From: CAZPCZ01 sp964585225
GTDB lineage: Bacteria > Patescibacteriota > Patescibacteriia > JACPHY01
Assembly: GCA_964585225.1 (NCBI GenBank)
Contig: CAZPCZ010000067.1
Coordinates: 1 to 7,763, forward strand
DNA: 7,763 bases
Direction of reading: 5' to 3'
The notes under the pieces were generated by a model, which was given only the letters and a program-made list of their open reading frames with translations, searched no databases and was not told the origin of the DNA. Shown in pieces: positions 1 to 5,900 of the stretch; the first letter of the stretch is position 1, and each line of letters opens with the position of its first letter. The translations under genes and the position numbers were made by a program.

Positions 1-278
1 TCGCCGATCTTGGGGACGCTCGCGGCTTCCGGCGGGAAATCGCACGCTCGCGAGACTCCGACCAGGAGATCGCCGGCGCCGGCCTCGAACACCAGTTCGG
101 TGTGGCTCGGAATGAGGGAGACGATGCGGCGGGCGGGGGCGGGGGGACGTATTTCCCGGCCGCGCGCGTCGGCGTAGGCCAACGGACCGTCCGGGGACCT
201 CCCGCGCTCTCGGCTCTGGAAGGCGTAGATCGCTCCACCCAGAGCGGCGAGGAGGATCAGCGCGGCTGTACGATCCAT
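1..278 (-). CDS. BtuF-like periplasmic substrate-binding protein of an ABC transporter, N-terminal part
   Basis: Reading leftward from the ATG at 278, 92 codons stay open to the window edge, so the C-terminus is missing. The first 20 residues are a hydrophobic stretch after M-D-R-T (ALILLAALGGAIYAF), which fits a signal peptide or membrane anchor; no lipobox Cys is seen. Residues 48-92 read RIVSLIPSHTELVFEAGAGD, then a GVSRACDFPPEA stretch and VPKIG. This is the characteristic opening of the BtuF/FhuD/FepB class of helical-backbone binding proteins that capture vitamin B12, haem or ferric siderophores. The start overlaps the end of the ABC ATPase gene by 22 bases, so the two are almost certainly one operon and translationally coupled. 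The substrate cannot be told from this fragment. A permease gene is expected outside the window. Confidence 0.85.
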   Translation of the reverse strand, partial: MDRTAALILLAALGGAIYAFQSRERGRSPDGPLAYADARGREIRPPAPARRIVSLIPSHTELVFEAGAGDLLVGVSRACDFPPEAASVPKIG

Positions 279-1030
279 GATCCGGTCTCCGGATGTCTTG
301 CGACGAAGGCCTCGACGCCGAACACCTCGCGGAGGCAAGCGGGAGTGATCACTTGTTCGGCGGGGCCTTCCGCGGCGACGCGTCCCCGGTCGAGCACGAG
401 GAGTCGCGAGGCGTGGGCCGCCGCCTGAGCGATGTCGTGGAAGGTCGAGAGTACGGCGTGGCTTCCCGAAGCGACGAGGGATCGGAGATGCGCGAAGATC
501 TCCGTTTGATGTCGGAGGTCGAGGTGGGCGGTGGGCTCGTCGAGAACGAGCACGGGAGTCTCTTGGGCGAGGGCGCGCGCGAGCAGGACGCGCTGCCGCT
601 CGCCCCCGGAGAGGTCGCGCACGCTTCGGTCGCGGAACTCCCAGGTTTCCGTTCGCCGCATCGCCTCCTCGATCGCGCGCCGGTCGGCCGGGCCCTCGGG
701 CCGGAGGAGGCCGAGATGGGGATAGCGTCCCATGGAGACGACTTCGCGGCAGGTGAAGTCGAATTCCCAGGACGTCTCTTGCGGCACGTGCGCGATTCGG
801 CGCGCGGTGTGCCGAAGCGGGCGTCGCTCCGACTCCTCCCCTTCGAGCAGCACGCGACCTGCGGTGGGGCGGAGGATACGGCAGAGGAGGCGTACGAGCG
901 TCGTTTTTCCGGCGCCGTTCGGACCGAGGACGCCCAGCCACTCCCCGGCCGAGAGGCGGAACGAGACGTTCTCGAGCACGGGGCGGTCTCCGTATCGGAA
1001 AGCGAGGGCTTCGGCCTGCAGGAGCGACAC
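257..1030 (-). CDS. ABC transporter ATP-binding protein, FecE/BtuD/HmuV type
   Basis: This 257-residue protein would be the cytoplasmic ATPase of an importer for iron-siderophore, haem or cobalamin. All ABC motifs are present in order: Walker A GPNGAGKT (36-43), Q-loop Gln84, the family-typical segment CREVVSMGRYPHLG (94-107), signature LSGGERQR (140-147), Walker B LVLDEP (161-166), and switch His198 in STFHD. The length is normal for the family. The frame stays open to an ATG at 1297, but that extension is antisense tRNA-fMet and cannot be coding. I chose GTG at 1030 because AAGGG sits a few bases upstream and homology begins there (LLQAEALAFRYGDRPVL). It overlaps the downstream binding-protein gene. 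The family assignment is firm; the substrate is inferred only from the neighbour. Confidence 0.9.
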   Translation of the reverse strand: MSLLQAEALAFRYGDRPVLENVSFRLSAGEWLGVLGPNGAGKTTLVRLLCRILRPTAGRVLLEGEESERRPLRHTARRIAHVPQETSWEFDFTCREVVSMGRYPHLGLLRPEGPADRRAIEEAMRRTETWEFRDRSVRDLSGGERQRVLLARALAQETPVLVLDEPTAHLDLRHQTEIFAHLRSLVASGSHAVLSTFHDIAQAAAHASRLLVLDRGRVAAEGPAEQVITPACLREVFGVEAFVARHPETGSWIVQPR

Positions 1031-1219
1031 GCGACCCTTATACTGAAAGGCGTCGCGGCGGTCACGATGAATAGAGACCGGATCCGAAGGCGCGAAGTCC
1101 GTTCTGGCGGTCGATCGCGGATCTCGAACGTCCGATGTCGCAGTCGCCCCGGGATTCAGGGCGGATTGGCGAGCCGGAGTTGCGGAGACGATAGGCTCGC
1201 GGCTGCGCCAAGAAAATGG

Positions 1220-1249
1220 TTGACGTCGTTCCTGAGGCGGGACCATAAT
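1220..1249 (+). promoter_or_regulatory. Sigma70-type promoter of the initiator tRNA
   Basis: A TTGACG -35 box (1220-1225) and a CATAAT -10 box (1244-1249) are separated by 18 bases. The predicted transcription start near 1256 would leave a leader of only about five bases before the tRNA. Position and quality of both boxes fit a strong stable-RNA promoter. Confidence 0.75.
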
Positions 1250-1260
1250 GTCGCCCTCGC

Positions 1261-1315
<55 letters not shown>

Positions 1316-1334
<19 letters not shown>

Positions 1335-2935
1335 CTAAAATTGCGCACGACCGAGGCGCCCTGGAGCAAACCCTCCAGGGTGCCCTCGGCGCGCAGCCTG
1401 CCGTCCTTGAACAACCGAATCTCTCTGAAGTGCCGCTTCAGCTCCGCCTGCACCTCAGCCGGGTTGCCGCTCTTCAGGAGGTCCGCCATCTTGCCGACGT
1501 AGCCCGTCACGCGGCGCCGTACGTCGTCGGCGTCGGGCACCTCGGCCGCCGCCGGCTGTTCGCAGAGCTGACTCCGCAGCGCGGCGATCTTGGTCTGGTG
1601 CGCCTTGACCCTTTCCAAGAGAATCTCCAGCCGCTCCTGCGCCAGTTCGATCGCCTCGACGATCTTGGAAAGCCTCTCCTCGGTCTTGCGGAGTTCATCC
1701 TCGACCTCCGTCCGGTTGGAATTGCGCGCGGCGACAGCGTACGCCAGCTCCTCCACGACCATGCCCACGAGCGCGTCGATGTTTTCCCAACTGAAGAGAT
1801 CCTGATGAAGGATGTCGACGACCGCGTCCATCACGCCGTCATAGTGAAAAACCCTCTCACTGGGACAGATCGCGGGCCCGCGGTCCTTGCCCCAGCCGCA
1901 CCTGAGCCGGAGATACCTGTAGTTCTTGCCGTTCTTCTTCCGGCAGGAGGCGGACGCGTGCATCGAGCCCCCACATTCGCCGCACTTGACAAGCCCGCTC
2001 AGCGCGTACTTCCGGTTCGGGCCGCGGCCGCCGCCCCCGTGACCGGTGTGTTGCGCCTTCGCCCAGACTTCCGGGCTGACGAGCGGCTCGATGTTCGGAC
2101 AGTTCTCGATCACGATCCACTCCTGCCTCGGAGCTTCGACGGGAACTCGCTTGCCGTTCTTCTTTCGGACAAAACGGTGGCGACCGTGTACCAGCGTGCC
2201 CTTGTAGACCTCGTTCGTGCGAATCGCCCTGATCGTGCTTGTGCCCCACCCGCGGCCGCGATTCCCCGGCGACGGGTAGCCCTTCTCATTGAACAGCCAC
2301 GCAATCGCTCTATCGTTCCGCGCGTCGCCTGCCAGCCGGAACAACTCCTCGACGATCGGGGCGAACTTCGGATCGCGCGCATACTTCGTCCGCAGCTTGA
2401 GGACACCCTTTTTGTCGCGGCGTCCCTTCGGATCGGCAACTTTCTCATCGATGAGACCGACCGGCACGGGCCCGCCGGTGGGAAAGTTCTCGTGGGCGAT
2501 CTGCCGCAGCGCCGCGCGCGTGCGGGCAGAAATCTTCCTCTGCTCCTCGGCGCTTAACACGACCTGGATGCCGCGAACGATCCGGTCGTTGGCTTCCGTC
2601 GCCGAGAGGACTTCCACCCCGTAGCTCTCGAACTCCTTGATCGCGACGAATGTCTCCGCCTCGTCGCGGCCGAGCCGGTCGAACCGCCACACCACCACTC
2701 GTGCGACGCGTCCCTGCGCCGCCAGTTCAAGGGCCTGCTTTACTGCGGGGCGCTCCGACACGAGGGTGCCGCTCACGGCCTCGTCCTTCAAGACCATGAC
2801 ATGTCTCGCACGCCCATCGGCGTAGGGGGTATGTGACTCGAAGGCCGTGCAACCACCTTCCTGGTACGCGAACGAATAGCCGCCTTTCTGTTCCTCGATC
2901 GAGAAACGCAGTAGGAAGAGTACGAGATCCTTCAT
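1316..2935 (-). CDS. Large serine recombinase (site-specific integrase)
   Basis: This 539-residue protein would catalyse integration and excision through a Ser-DNA intermediate. The resolvase catalytic domain spans about 1-150: Arg10 and catalytic Ser12 in LLRFSIEEQ, the DEAVSGT segment (51-57), and the arginine motif DRLGRD (86-91). The long helix SAEEQRKISARTRAAL (128-143) leads to the PTGGPVPVGL linker. A recombinase domain covers about 160-300. A zinc ribbon follows with Cys318, Cys321, Cys346 and Cys357, then a coiled coil at about 405-460. The N-terminal motif deviates from the usual YxRxS (LLRFS), but the key residues remain. The start overlaps the stop of the upstream 70-codon gene as ATGA, with GGAGAAGG as ribosome-binding site. 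The last residues, SSGGGI, and the TGA stop are encoded by antisense tRNA-fMet, so the present C-terminus depends on the integration site. Confidence 0.93.
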
Positions 2936-3144
2936 CCCACCTTCTCCGTCAGGGGGGGCGTCGCTGCAGACGTCTGCCGGTCACGCCCCTCCTCATTCTC
3001 GGGAACCATCTGCTCGACGATCTCCTTCGCCATCAGGCGGGCCAGGAATTGCAGATGCGACCTCTCGACCCGCGCCCGCGCCGCCTGATCGCGATCCGAT
3101 GGATCTCCGACTCGCGCAACTTCGCGGTACTGCGTCTCGCCCAT
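2932..3144 (-). CDS. Small hypothetical protein coupled to the recombinase
   Basis: This 70-residue protein is charged, with a predicted amphipathic helix around residues 27-48 (ERSHLQFLARLMAKEIVEQM) and a polar, Pro-containing tail. No known domain is recognised. The ATG at 3144 has AGGG seven bases upstream. Its TGA overlaps the recombinase ATG (ATGA), so the two are almost certainly co-translated. Small genes directly upstream of large serine recombinases are often regulators or directionality factors, but nothing in the sequence proves that here. A 12-bp palindrome shared with the 5433-5452 site lies inside the 3' part of the gene (2966-2977), so the coding sequence may also carry a binding site. 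Confidence 0.65.
   Translation of the reverse strand: MGETQYREVARVGDPSDRDQAARARVERSHLQFLARLMAKEIVEQMVPENEEGRDRQTSAATPPLTEKVG
2965..2977. promoter_or_regulatory. Palindrome TGCAGACGTCTGC, copy 1
   Basis: GCAGACGTCTGC (2966-2977) is a perfect 12-bp palindrome located 31 bases upstream of the recombinase ATG. The 13-base form including T2965 is identical to the centre of the 20-bp palindrome at 5433-5452. It could be an operator or a recombinase/accessory-protein site; the protein that binds it is unknown. Confidence 0.4.
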
Positions 3145-3421
3145 CGCACGGCCCTGTGTAGAATCGCCGCCAGCAGCCTGCCGGCCGAAGGTCGCCGATC
3201 GCTACACAAGGACCCGACACAGGCGAGCTACTCGTCGGGTCGGCGCACACCCGTAACGGCGCGGCCTGCACCGCTCGGGTCAGTGTCACTGAGGCGGATC
3301 ATCATTCTGGCCGCGCCCACGTGGGGCACCGCCTCCCAAAAAATCTGAGACACGGTCGAGGACCGTACGAAATTCGGAGTCGCATGGTCACGAAGCGAAT
3401 TGGCGCGGTTCGTGGTTTCTC
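3145..3421. promoter_or_regulatory. Non-coding stretch rich in dyad symmetries upstream of the recombinase operon
   Basis: I see no convincing gene here. The region lies between the 3' end of the MerR-like gene and the small gene/recombinase operon, both on the minus strand, so it should hold the recombinase promoter. It contains five inverted repeats. TGTGTAG (3155-3161) pairs with CTACACA (3202-3208), 40 bases apart. A nested hairpin has arms ACCCGA (3212-3217)/TCGGGT (3235-3240) and CGAG (3224-3227)/CTCG (3231-3234). The others are TCAGTG-T-CACTGA (3280-3292), CCCACGTGGG (3316-3325), and ACGGTC-GAG-GACCGT (3352-3366). No -35/-10 pair stands out. Confidence 0.4.
3338..3366 (-). terminator. 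Possible intrinsic terminator of the MerR-like gene
   Basis: On the minus strand a perfect 6-bp stem with 3-base loop (ACGGTC-CTC-GACCGT) is followed by six T residues, starting 56 bases after the stop of the MerR-like gene. The T-run begins 8 bases after the stem, further than in a canonical terminator, so the call is tentative. Confidence 0.3.
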
Positions 3422-4219
3422 CTACCCAGCCTCCAGTTCGCGCGACGGTCTAGGATGGGGACCAAGGGGAGGTACTTGGTTCCGAAGCTGAGTCGGCAGT
3501 CGGTTCTCCTCCTCGGTCAAGAGGGCAACGGCCGCCCGCAGTTCACCGCCGCGATGATGAACGTGAGTGTTTGCGACGAGTTCTTTGGTCTCGTCGTCCT
3601 GCAGGCCCGCCGCAAGTTCAACCCCGCACCGGGTGTCTTCCAGGACGTACTTGGCGCGGTGCATCTGATACCAACCCAATAGTTCGTGGAGGTGTACGCC
3701 ACGGGCCTTGGCACTCAGCAAAAGGTCGAAGAGACTCAAGAAGCCATCCGACGCGAGGTTGTCAGGGAAGTGGCATGTCAGCTGACCCGGTGATTTTTCT
3801 TCGATCTCCCAGCCGACTGGTGTAGACCGATTGGCAGCCAAGAAGACATCGAGCCACCTCCGGATTTCGTCCCGGTGATGGTCGGGGTGACGCTTATGGA
3901 TCAACACTACCAACTGCTCCAGCGTGGGATTCTGGGTGGGTCGCTCCGTGGACCTCTCCACCGGCTGGGTCTTGCTTGGGCTAGGCGATTTGGGAAAGTC
4001 AGGGACTGAGGAGATCGGCTTCCCTTTCTTTCGTTCCTGTAGAATCCAGTCGATTCGGTCGACAACCGAGGCGCCGTAGTAGCACCGGCTCCCCAATCCC
4101 TGTCCTAGGTATTCCCTCCGCGCTGGGCGCGGAAGCTTGCCCCGGCGTATCCAATCGCGAAACCTAGCGCGCGAGATGCCAGTCCGTTTCAGGATCTCGT
4201 CGGTGTCGATTAATCTCAT
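3422..4219 (-). CDS. MerR-like helix-turn-helix protein with unknown C-terminal domain
   Basis: This 265-residue protein has a MerR-type DNA-binding head at about 1-68. The HTH is DTDEILKRTGISRARFRDW (5-23), followed by a wing with RRGKLPRPARREYLGQGLG and a helix YGASVVDRIDWILQER (48-63). A Pro/Ser/Lys/Thr-rich linker (about 72-98) joins it to a mostly helical C-terminal region of about 165 residues that I do not recognise. It is probably a regulator of element genes. The frame is open to 4507, but that extension runs through the non-coding divergent region. I prefer ATG 4219, where the family-like sequence begins; ATG 4231 (MLYKM...) is possible. The stop is TAG, so this genome does use TAG as a stop. 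It is divergent from the HUH-like gene. Confidence 0.7.
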   Translation of the reverse strand: MRLIDTDEILKRTGISRARFRDWIRRGKLPRPARREYLGQGLGSRCYYGASVVDRIDWILQERKKGKPISSVPDFPKSPSPSKTQPVERSTERPTQNPTLEQLVVLIHKRHPDHHRDEIRRWLDVFLAANRSTPVGWEIEEKSPGQLTCHFPDNLASDGFLSLFDLLLSAKARGVHLHELLGWYQMHRAKYVLEDTRCGVELAAGLQDDETKELVANTHVHHRGGELRAAVALLTEEENRLPTQLRNQVPPLGPHPRPSRELEAG

Positions 4220-4254
4220 CTTATATAGCATATCATTATTATTTGCAATTTCAA
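4217..4254 (-). promoter_or_regulatory. AT-rich promoter candidate of the MerR-like gene
   Basis: Inside an abrupt AT-rich island (about 4205-4270) the minus strand carries TTGAAA (4254-4249) and, 16 bases on, TATGCT (4232-4227). The predicted start falls near 4220, almost at the ATG at 4219, so the mRNA would be leaderless or nearly so. That fits the absence of a clear Shine-Dalgarno sequence. TTGCAATTTCAA (4243-4254) is also a one-mismatch palindrome and could be an operator. Confidence 0.35.
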
Positions 4255-4414
4255 GTGTTAAGTGATAGATTTCTCTCTTCATGCGCGGGCCGCGGCCAAG
4301 TGTACCGCACGCATCGACCACCCCCGGTGTGAGCAAAGGGAGCGAGCCCGCAGTTCTTGAGTCGTAGCCTTGACTCGGGGCGGCCCTTGGCAGTCGCCGA
4401 GTGGGGGAAGGCGC

Positions 4415-4446
4415 AGTTCCCCAAAACTCAGGGGACTTGGGGACTT
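4415..4446. repeat. Tandem GGGGACTT repeats with inverted partner
   Basis: GGGGACTT occurs twice in perfect tandem (4431-4438 and 4439-4446). It is preceded by AGTTCCCC (4415-4422), which can pair with the first copy except for one extra T, around an 8-base loop. It sits 17 bases before the chosen start of the HUH-like gene. Plausible roles are an operator for the divergent MerR-like regulator or iteron/hairpin elements of a replication origin. Confidence 0.45.
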
Positions 4447-4463
4447 TAGAAGAGGTGTCGCTG

Positions 4464-4967
4464 GTGAGCACTACTCGGACGGGCTCAACCCTTGGTCCCT
4501 CAGCCATTCAGGGCTACGCGCCCTCAGACATCCTGAAGATCATCGAGATCGTTTCATCCTTGGTCGTCGATGCCGGTTGGATCTACTTTTCCTTCGCGCC
4601 GGTTCGGCGGATGCGAGCCGAGCGCCTCCTTGATGTTACGAAGCGGATTCTCGAGTCAGCCCTCACACGCCTGGATCACGGGCTCTTCACGCAGCTTTGG
4701 ATCTACGTCGTTGCCCCGAACCCGGATCAACGGGGTAGATTCCACGCGCATGGTTTCTTTCGCACAAGGCTCGATCCGGAGGAACTCGAAAAGTCGGCGA
4801 AGAGGCCGGGCCTCCTTGGGACCAGCAAGTGGTCCGTCCGCGCGGATCGTGTCCGCCGCCATCGTGGCGACCCGTTCTCCTATGTGCTTGGCCATCTCGG
4901 TTCCAGTTGGTCGCTGTTTGAGGCGTCCCCAGAGATGCACCAGGCGCTGAAGATTATCGACGGATGA
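4464..4967 (+). CDS. Small protein with HUH-endonuclease-like (rolling-circle Rep type) motif
   Basis: This 167-residue protein has a strand WIYVVAPNPD followed by GRFHAHGFFR, giving His94-x-His96 between hydrophobic stretches. That is the pattern of the HUH motif in rolling-circle replication initiators and related relaxases/transposases. An earlier strand, GWIYFSFAPVRR, is placed like Rep motif 1, followed by a helix. Tyr140 in PFSYVLGHLG lies where a catalytic Tyr is expected, but the usual lysine of YxxK is not there (YVLG). The protein is shorter than most Rep proteins. I chose GTG at 4464 because AGAAGAGG lies 8 bases upstream; the frame is also open from GTG 4401. It is divergent from the MerR-like gene, and its TGA overlaps an ATG at 4964. 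The assignment rests on the motif only and could be wrong. Confidence 0.5.
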   Translation: MSTTRTGSTLGPSAIQGYAPSDILKIIEIVSSLVVDAGWIYFSFAPVRRMRAERLLDVTKRILESALTRLDHGLFTQLWIYVVAPNPDQRGRFHAHGFFRTRLDPEELEKSAKRPGLLGTSKWSVRADRVRRHRGDPFSYVLGHLGSSWSLFEASPEMHQALKIIDG

Positions 4968-5037
4968 CCTCCGATCCGCCAACCGAGATGAGTGGTGTTA
5001 GCGGCCGGGGGCGTGCGAGGCCGAAGGCCGAGCACCC

Positions 5038-5068
5038 GGGAGGGAGGGGGGTCTGGGGGGAGGGAGGG
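5038..5068 (+). other. G-quadruplex candidate (six G-runs)
   Basis: Six runs of three or more G (5038-5040, 5042-5044, 5046-5051, 5055-5060, 5062-5064, 5066-5068) are separated by loops of one to three bases. This greatly exceeds the four-run minimum for an intramolecular G-quadruplex. The G-rich strand is the coding strand, so the structure could form in the mRNA about 30 bases before the ATG at 5099. Confidence 0.65.
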
Positions 5069-5098
5069 ACTTGCGTCACCGGCGTCGGGTGCGCCAGC

Positions 5099-5395
5099 AT
5101 GAAGACGGCGACGGCCATACGAGCAGTGGCGACCCTCGTCACGCGCGGATTCTACCGGACGAAGCGCACGGGAAGGCTGCGGGCGATTCTCCTCTGGGCC
5201 CAGAAGGCCGAAATCCCGCTGAGTTTCTACCGGTGTGCGGACGAGGGCGTATTGGTTGAGGCCGACTGCCCGAAGGACACGCTGAAGGCATGGGACTTGG
5301 ATCCGGCCGAAATCAACCGCCGCTTCTTGACTTTTCGCTACTCAAAATCGGAGACGGAAGCCATTGACCGGCAGGTAGATGCCCTGTTGCGTTGA
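5099..5395 (+). CDS. Hypothetical protein, 98 residues
   Basis: No family is recognised. The protein is basic at its N-terminus (MKTATAIRAVATLVTRGFYRTKRTGRL...) and acidic later, with a predicted strand/helix mix (ILLWAQKAEIPLSFYRCADEGVLVEADCP) and a charged C-terminal helix ending in QVDALLR. No signal peptide or membrane segment is evident. The same frame is open from ATG 4964, which overlaps the TGA of the HUH-like gene (ATGA) and would add 45 residues. That extension is Gly/Arg/Pro-rich and runs through the G-run cluster, so I prefer ATG 5099, though neither start has a good Shine-Dalgarno. It probably shares a transcript with the HUH-like gene. Confidence 0.55.
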   Translation: MKTATAIRAVATLVTRGFYRTKRTGRLRAILLWAQKAEIPLSFYRCADEGVLVEADCPKDTLKAWDLDPAEINRRFLTFRYSKSETEAIDRQVDALLR

Positions 5396-5425
5396 CGCTC
5401 TGGACGATCCACGTGTCCAACCTAC

Positions 5426-5452
5426 CTTACGTAAGTGCAGACGTCTGCACTT
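5426..5452. promoter_or_regulatory. Overlapping perfect palindromes (10 bp and 20 bp); operator or terminator
   Basis: A perfect 20-bp palindrome, AAGTGCAGAC/GTCTGCACTT, spans 5433-5452. It overlaps a 10-bp palindrome, CTTACGTAAG (5426-5435). As RNA it gives an 8-bp stem with loop ACGT followed by TTTT, 37 bases after the stop of the 98-residue gene, so it could act as an intrinsic terminator. Its centre is shared with 2965-2977 and it adjoins a TATAAT promoter, which favours a protein-binding site; both roles could hold. Confidence 0.6.
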
Positions 5453-5482
5453 TTCCTCATTTTATAACTTACATATTATAAT
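5453..5482 (+). promoter_or_regulatory. Promoter candidate with perfect TATAAT
   Basis: In a short AT-rich tract (about 5451-5484) the sequence TATAAT lies at 5477-5482. The -35 region (5453-5459, TTCCTCA) is weak and abuts the 20-bp palindrome, so activation or repression through that palindrome is plausible. ATTATAAT (5475-5482) is self-complementary, so the same box also reads as TATAAT on the minus strand. Confidence 0.45.
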
Positions 5483-5606
5483 GCAGCGCGCGAGCCTGAC
5501 GCTCTTTGCAGGGCCGTGGATGATCACTGCAGCCCGCGACCGCCCCCGGACCGCAGCGGCGTCACTACTGGCCGGCCGCGGCGCCCCCGCATTCTGCTGG
5601 TAGCCC

Positions 5607-5636
5607 CTCGCGCACCTTGATATACTCTCGCGCACC
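5607..5636 (+). promoter_or_regulatory. TATACT box bracketed by direct repeat CTCGCGCACC; operator candidate
   Basis: CTCGCGCACC occurs at 5607-5616 and 5627-5636, exactly 20 bases (about two helical turns) apart, with TATACT (5621-5626) between them. No good -35 box is seen. A same-face repeat pair around a -10 box, 46 bases before the ATG of an HTH gene, is what an autoregulatory operator would look like. The binding protein is not known. Confidence 0.45.
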
Positions 5637-5681
5637 GTGGCCGCCCGCTCGCATCGCAACCTTGTTTCTCGGATCACAGGC

Positions 5682-5900
5682 ATGGCTGAGGATCGCTGGC
5701 TCTCCGTGGACGAGATCGCCGGCTACCTCGGGGTCGTTAAGGCAAGCATCTATCGATAGATCGAAGGCCGTGGGTTGCCCGCGCACCGAGTCGGGAAGCT
5801 TTGGAAGTTCAAAAAGGATGAGGTGGACGGCTGGGTGCGAACCGGCGGGGCGGCCGGAGGGCACGCGGCCCCTGTTCCCCAGCCGCGAAAGCGGCGATGA
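5682..5900 (+). pseudogene. Excisionase/MerR-family HTH protein interrupted by in-frame TAG
   Basis: Read through the stop, this is a 72-residue small DNA-binding protein of the HTH_17/excisionase type: DRWLSVDEIAGYLGVVKASI, then YR, stop, IEGRGLPAHRVGKLWKFKKD and EVDGWV. Codon 26 is TAG (5757-5759), where family members have Trp (YRWI), so a single G-to-A change from TGG explains it. Both halves match the family in the same frame, so the gene is recently broken, read through, or mis-sequenced. The final TGA overlaps the helicase ATG (ATGA), so this was the regulatory first gene of the helicase operon. If TAG is real, only 25 residues are made and repression of the operon would probably be lost. 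Confidence 0.75.

Noticed and set aside
2833..3348. 171-codon plus-strand frame over the recombinase start and upstream region
   Set aside because: Arg/Pro-rich, without a recognisable domain, and it overlaps the well-supported recombinase start and its coupled gene.
5585..5600. CCCCCGCATT as a possible right-end remnant of the tRNA (attR)
   Set aside because: Only a few C-rich bases match the tRNA end, which is expected by chance in GC-rich DNA.
5379..5603. 74-codon plus-strand frame downstream of the 98-residue gene
   Set aside because: It passes through the palindromes and the AT-rich promoter tract and gives low-complexity Arg/Ala sequence.
5565..5864. 99-codon minus-strand frame opposite the broken HTH gene
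   Set aside because: No domain, and it overlaps the promoter-like repeats and the recognisable HTH frame on the plus strand.
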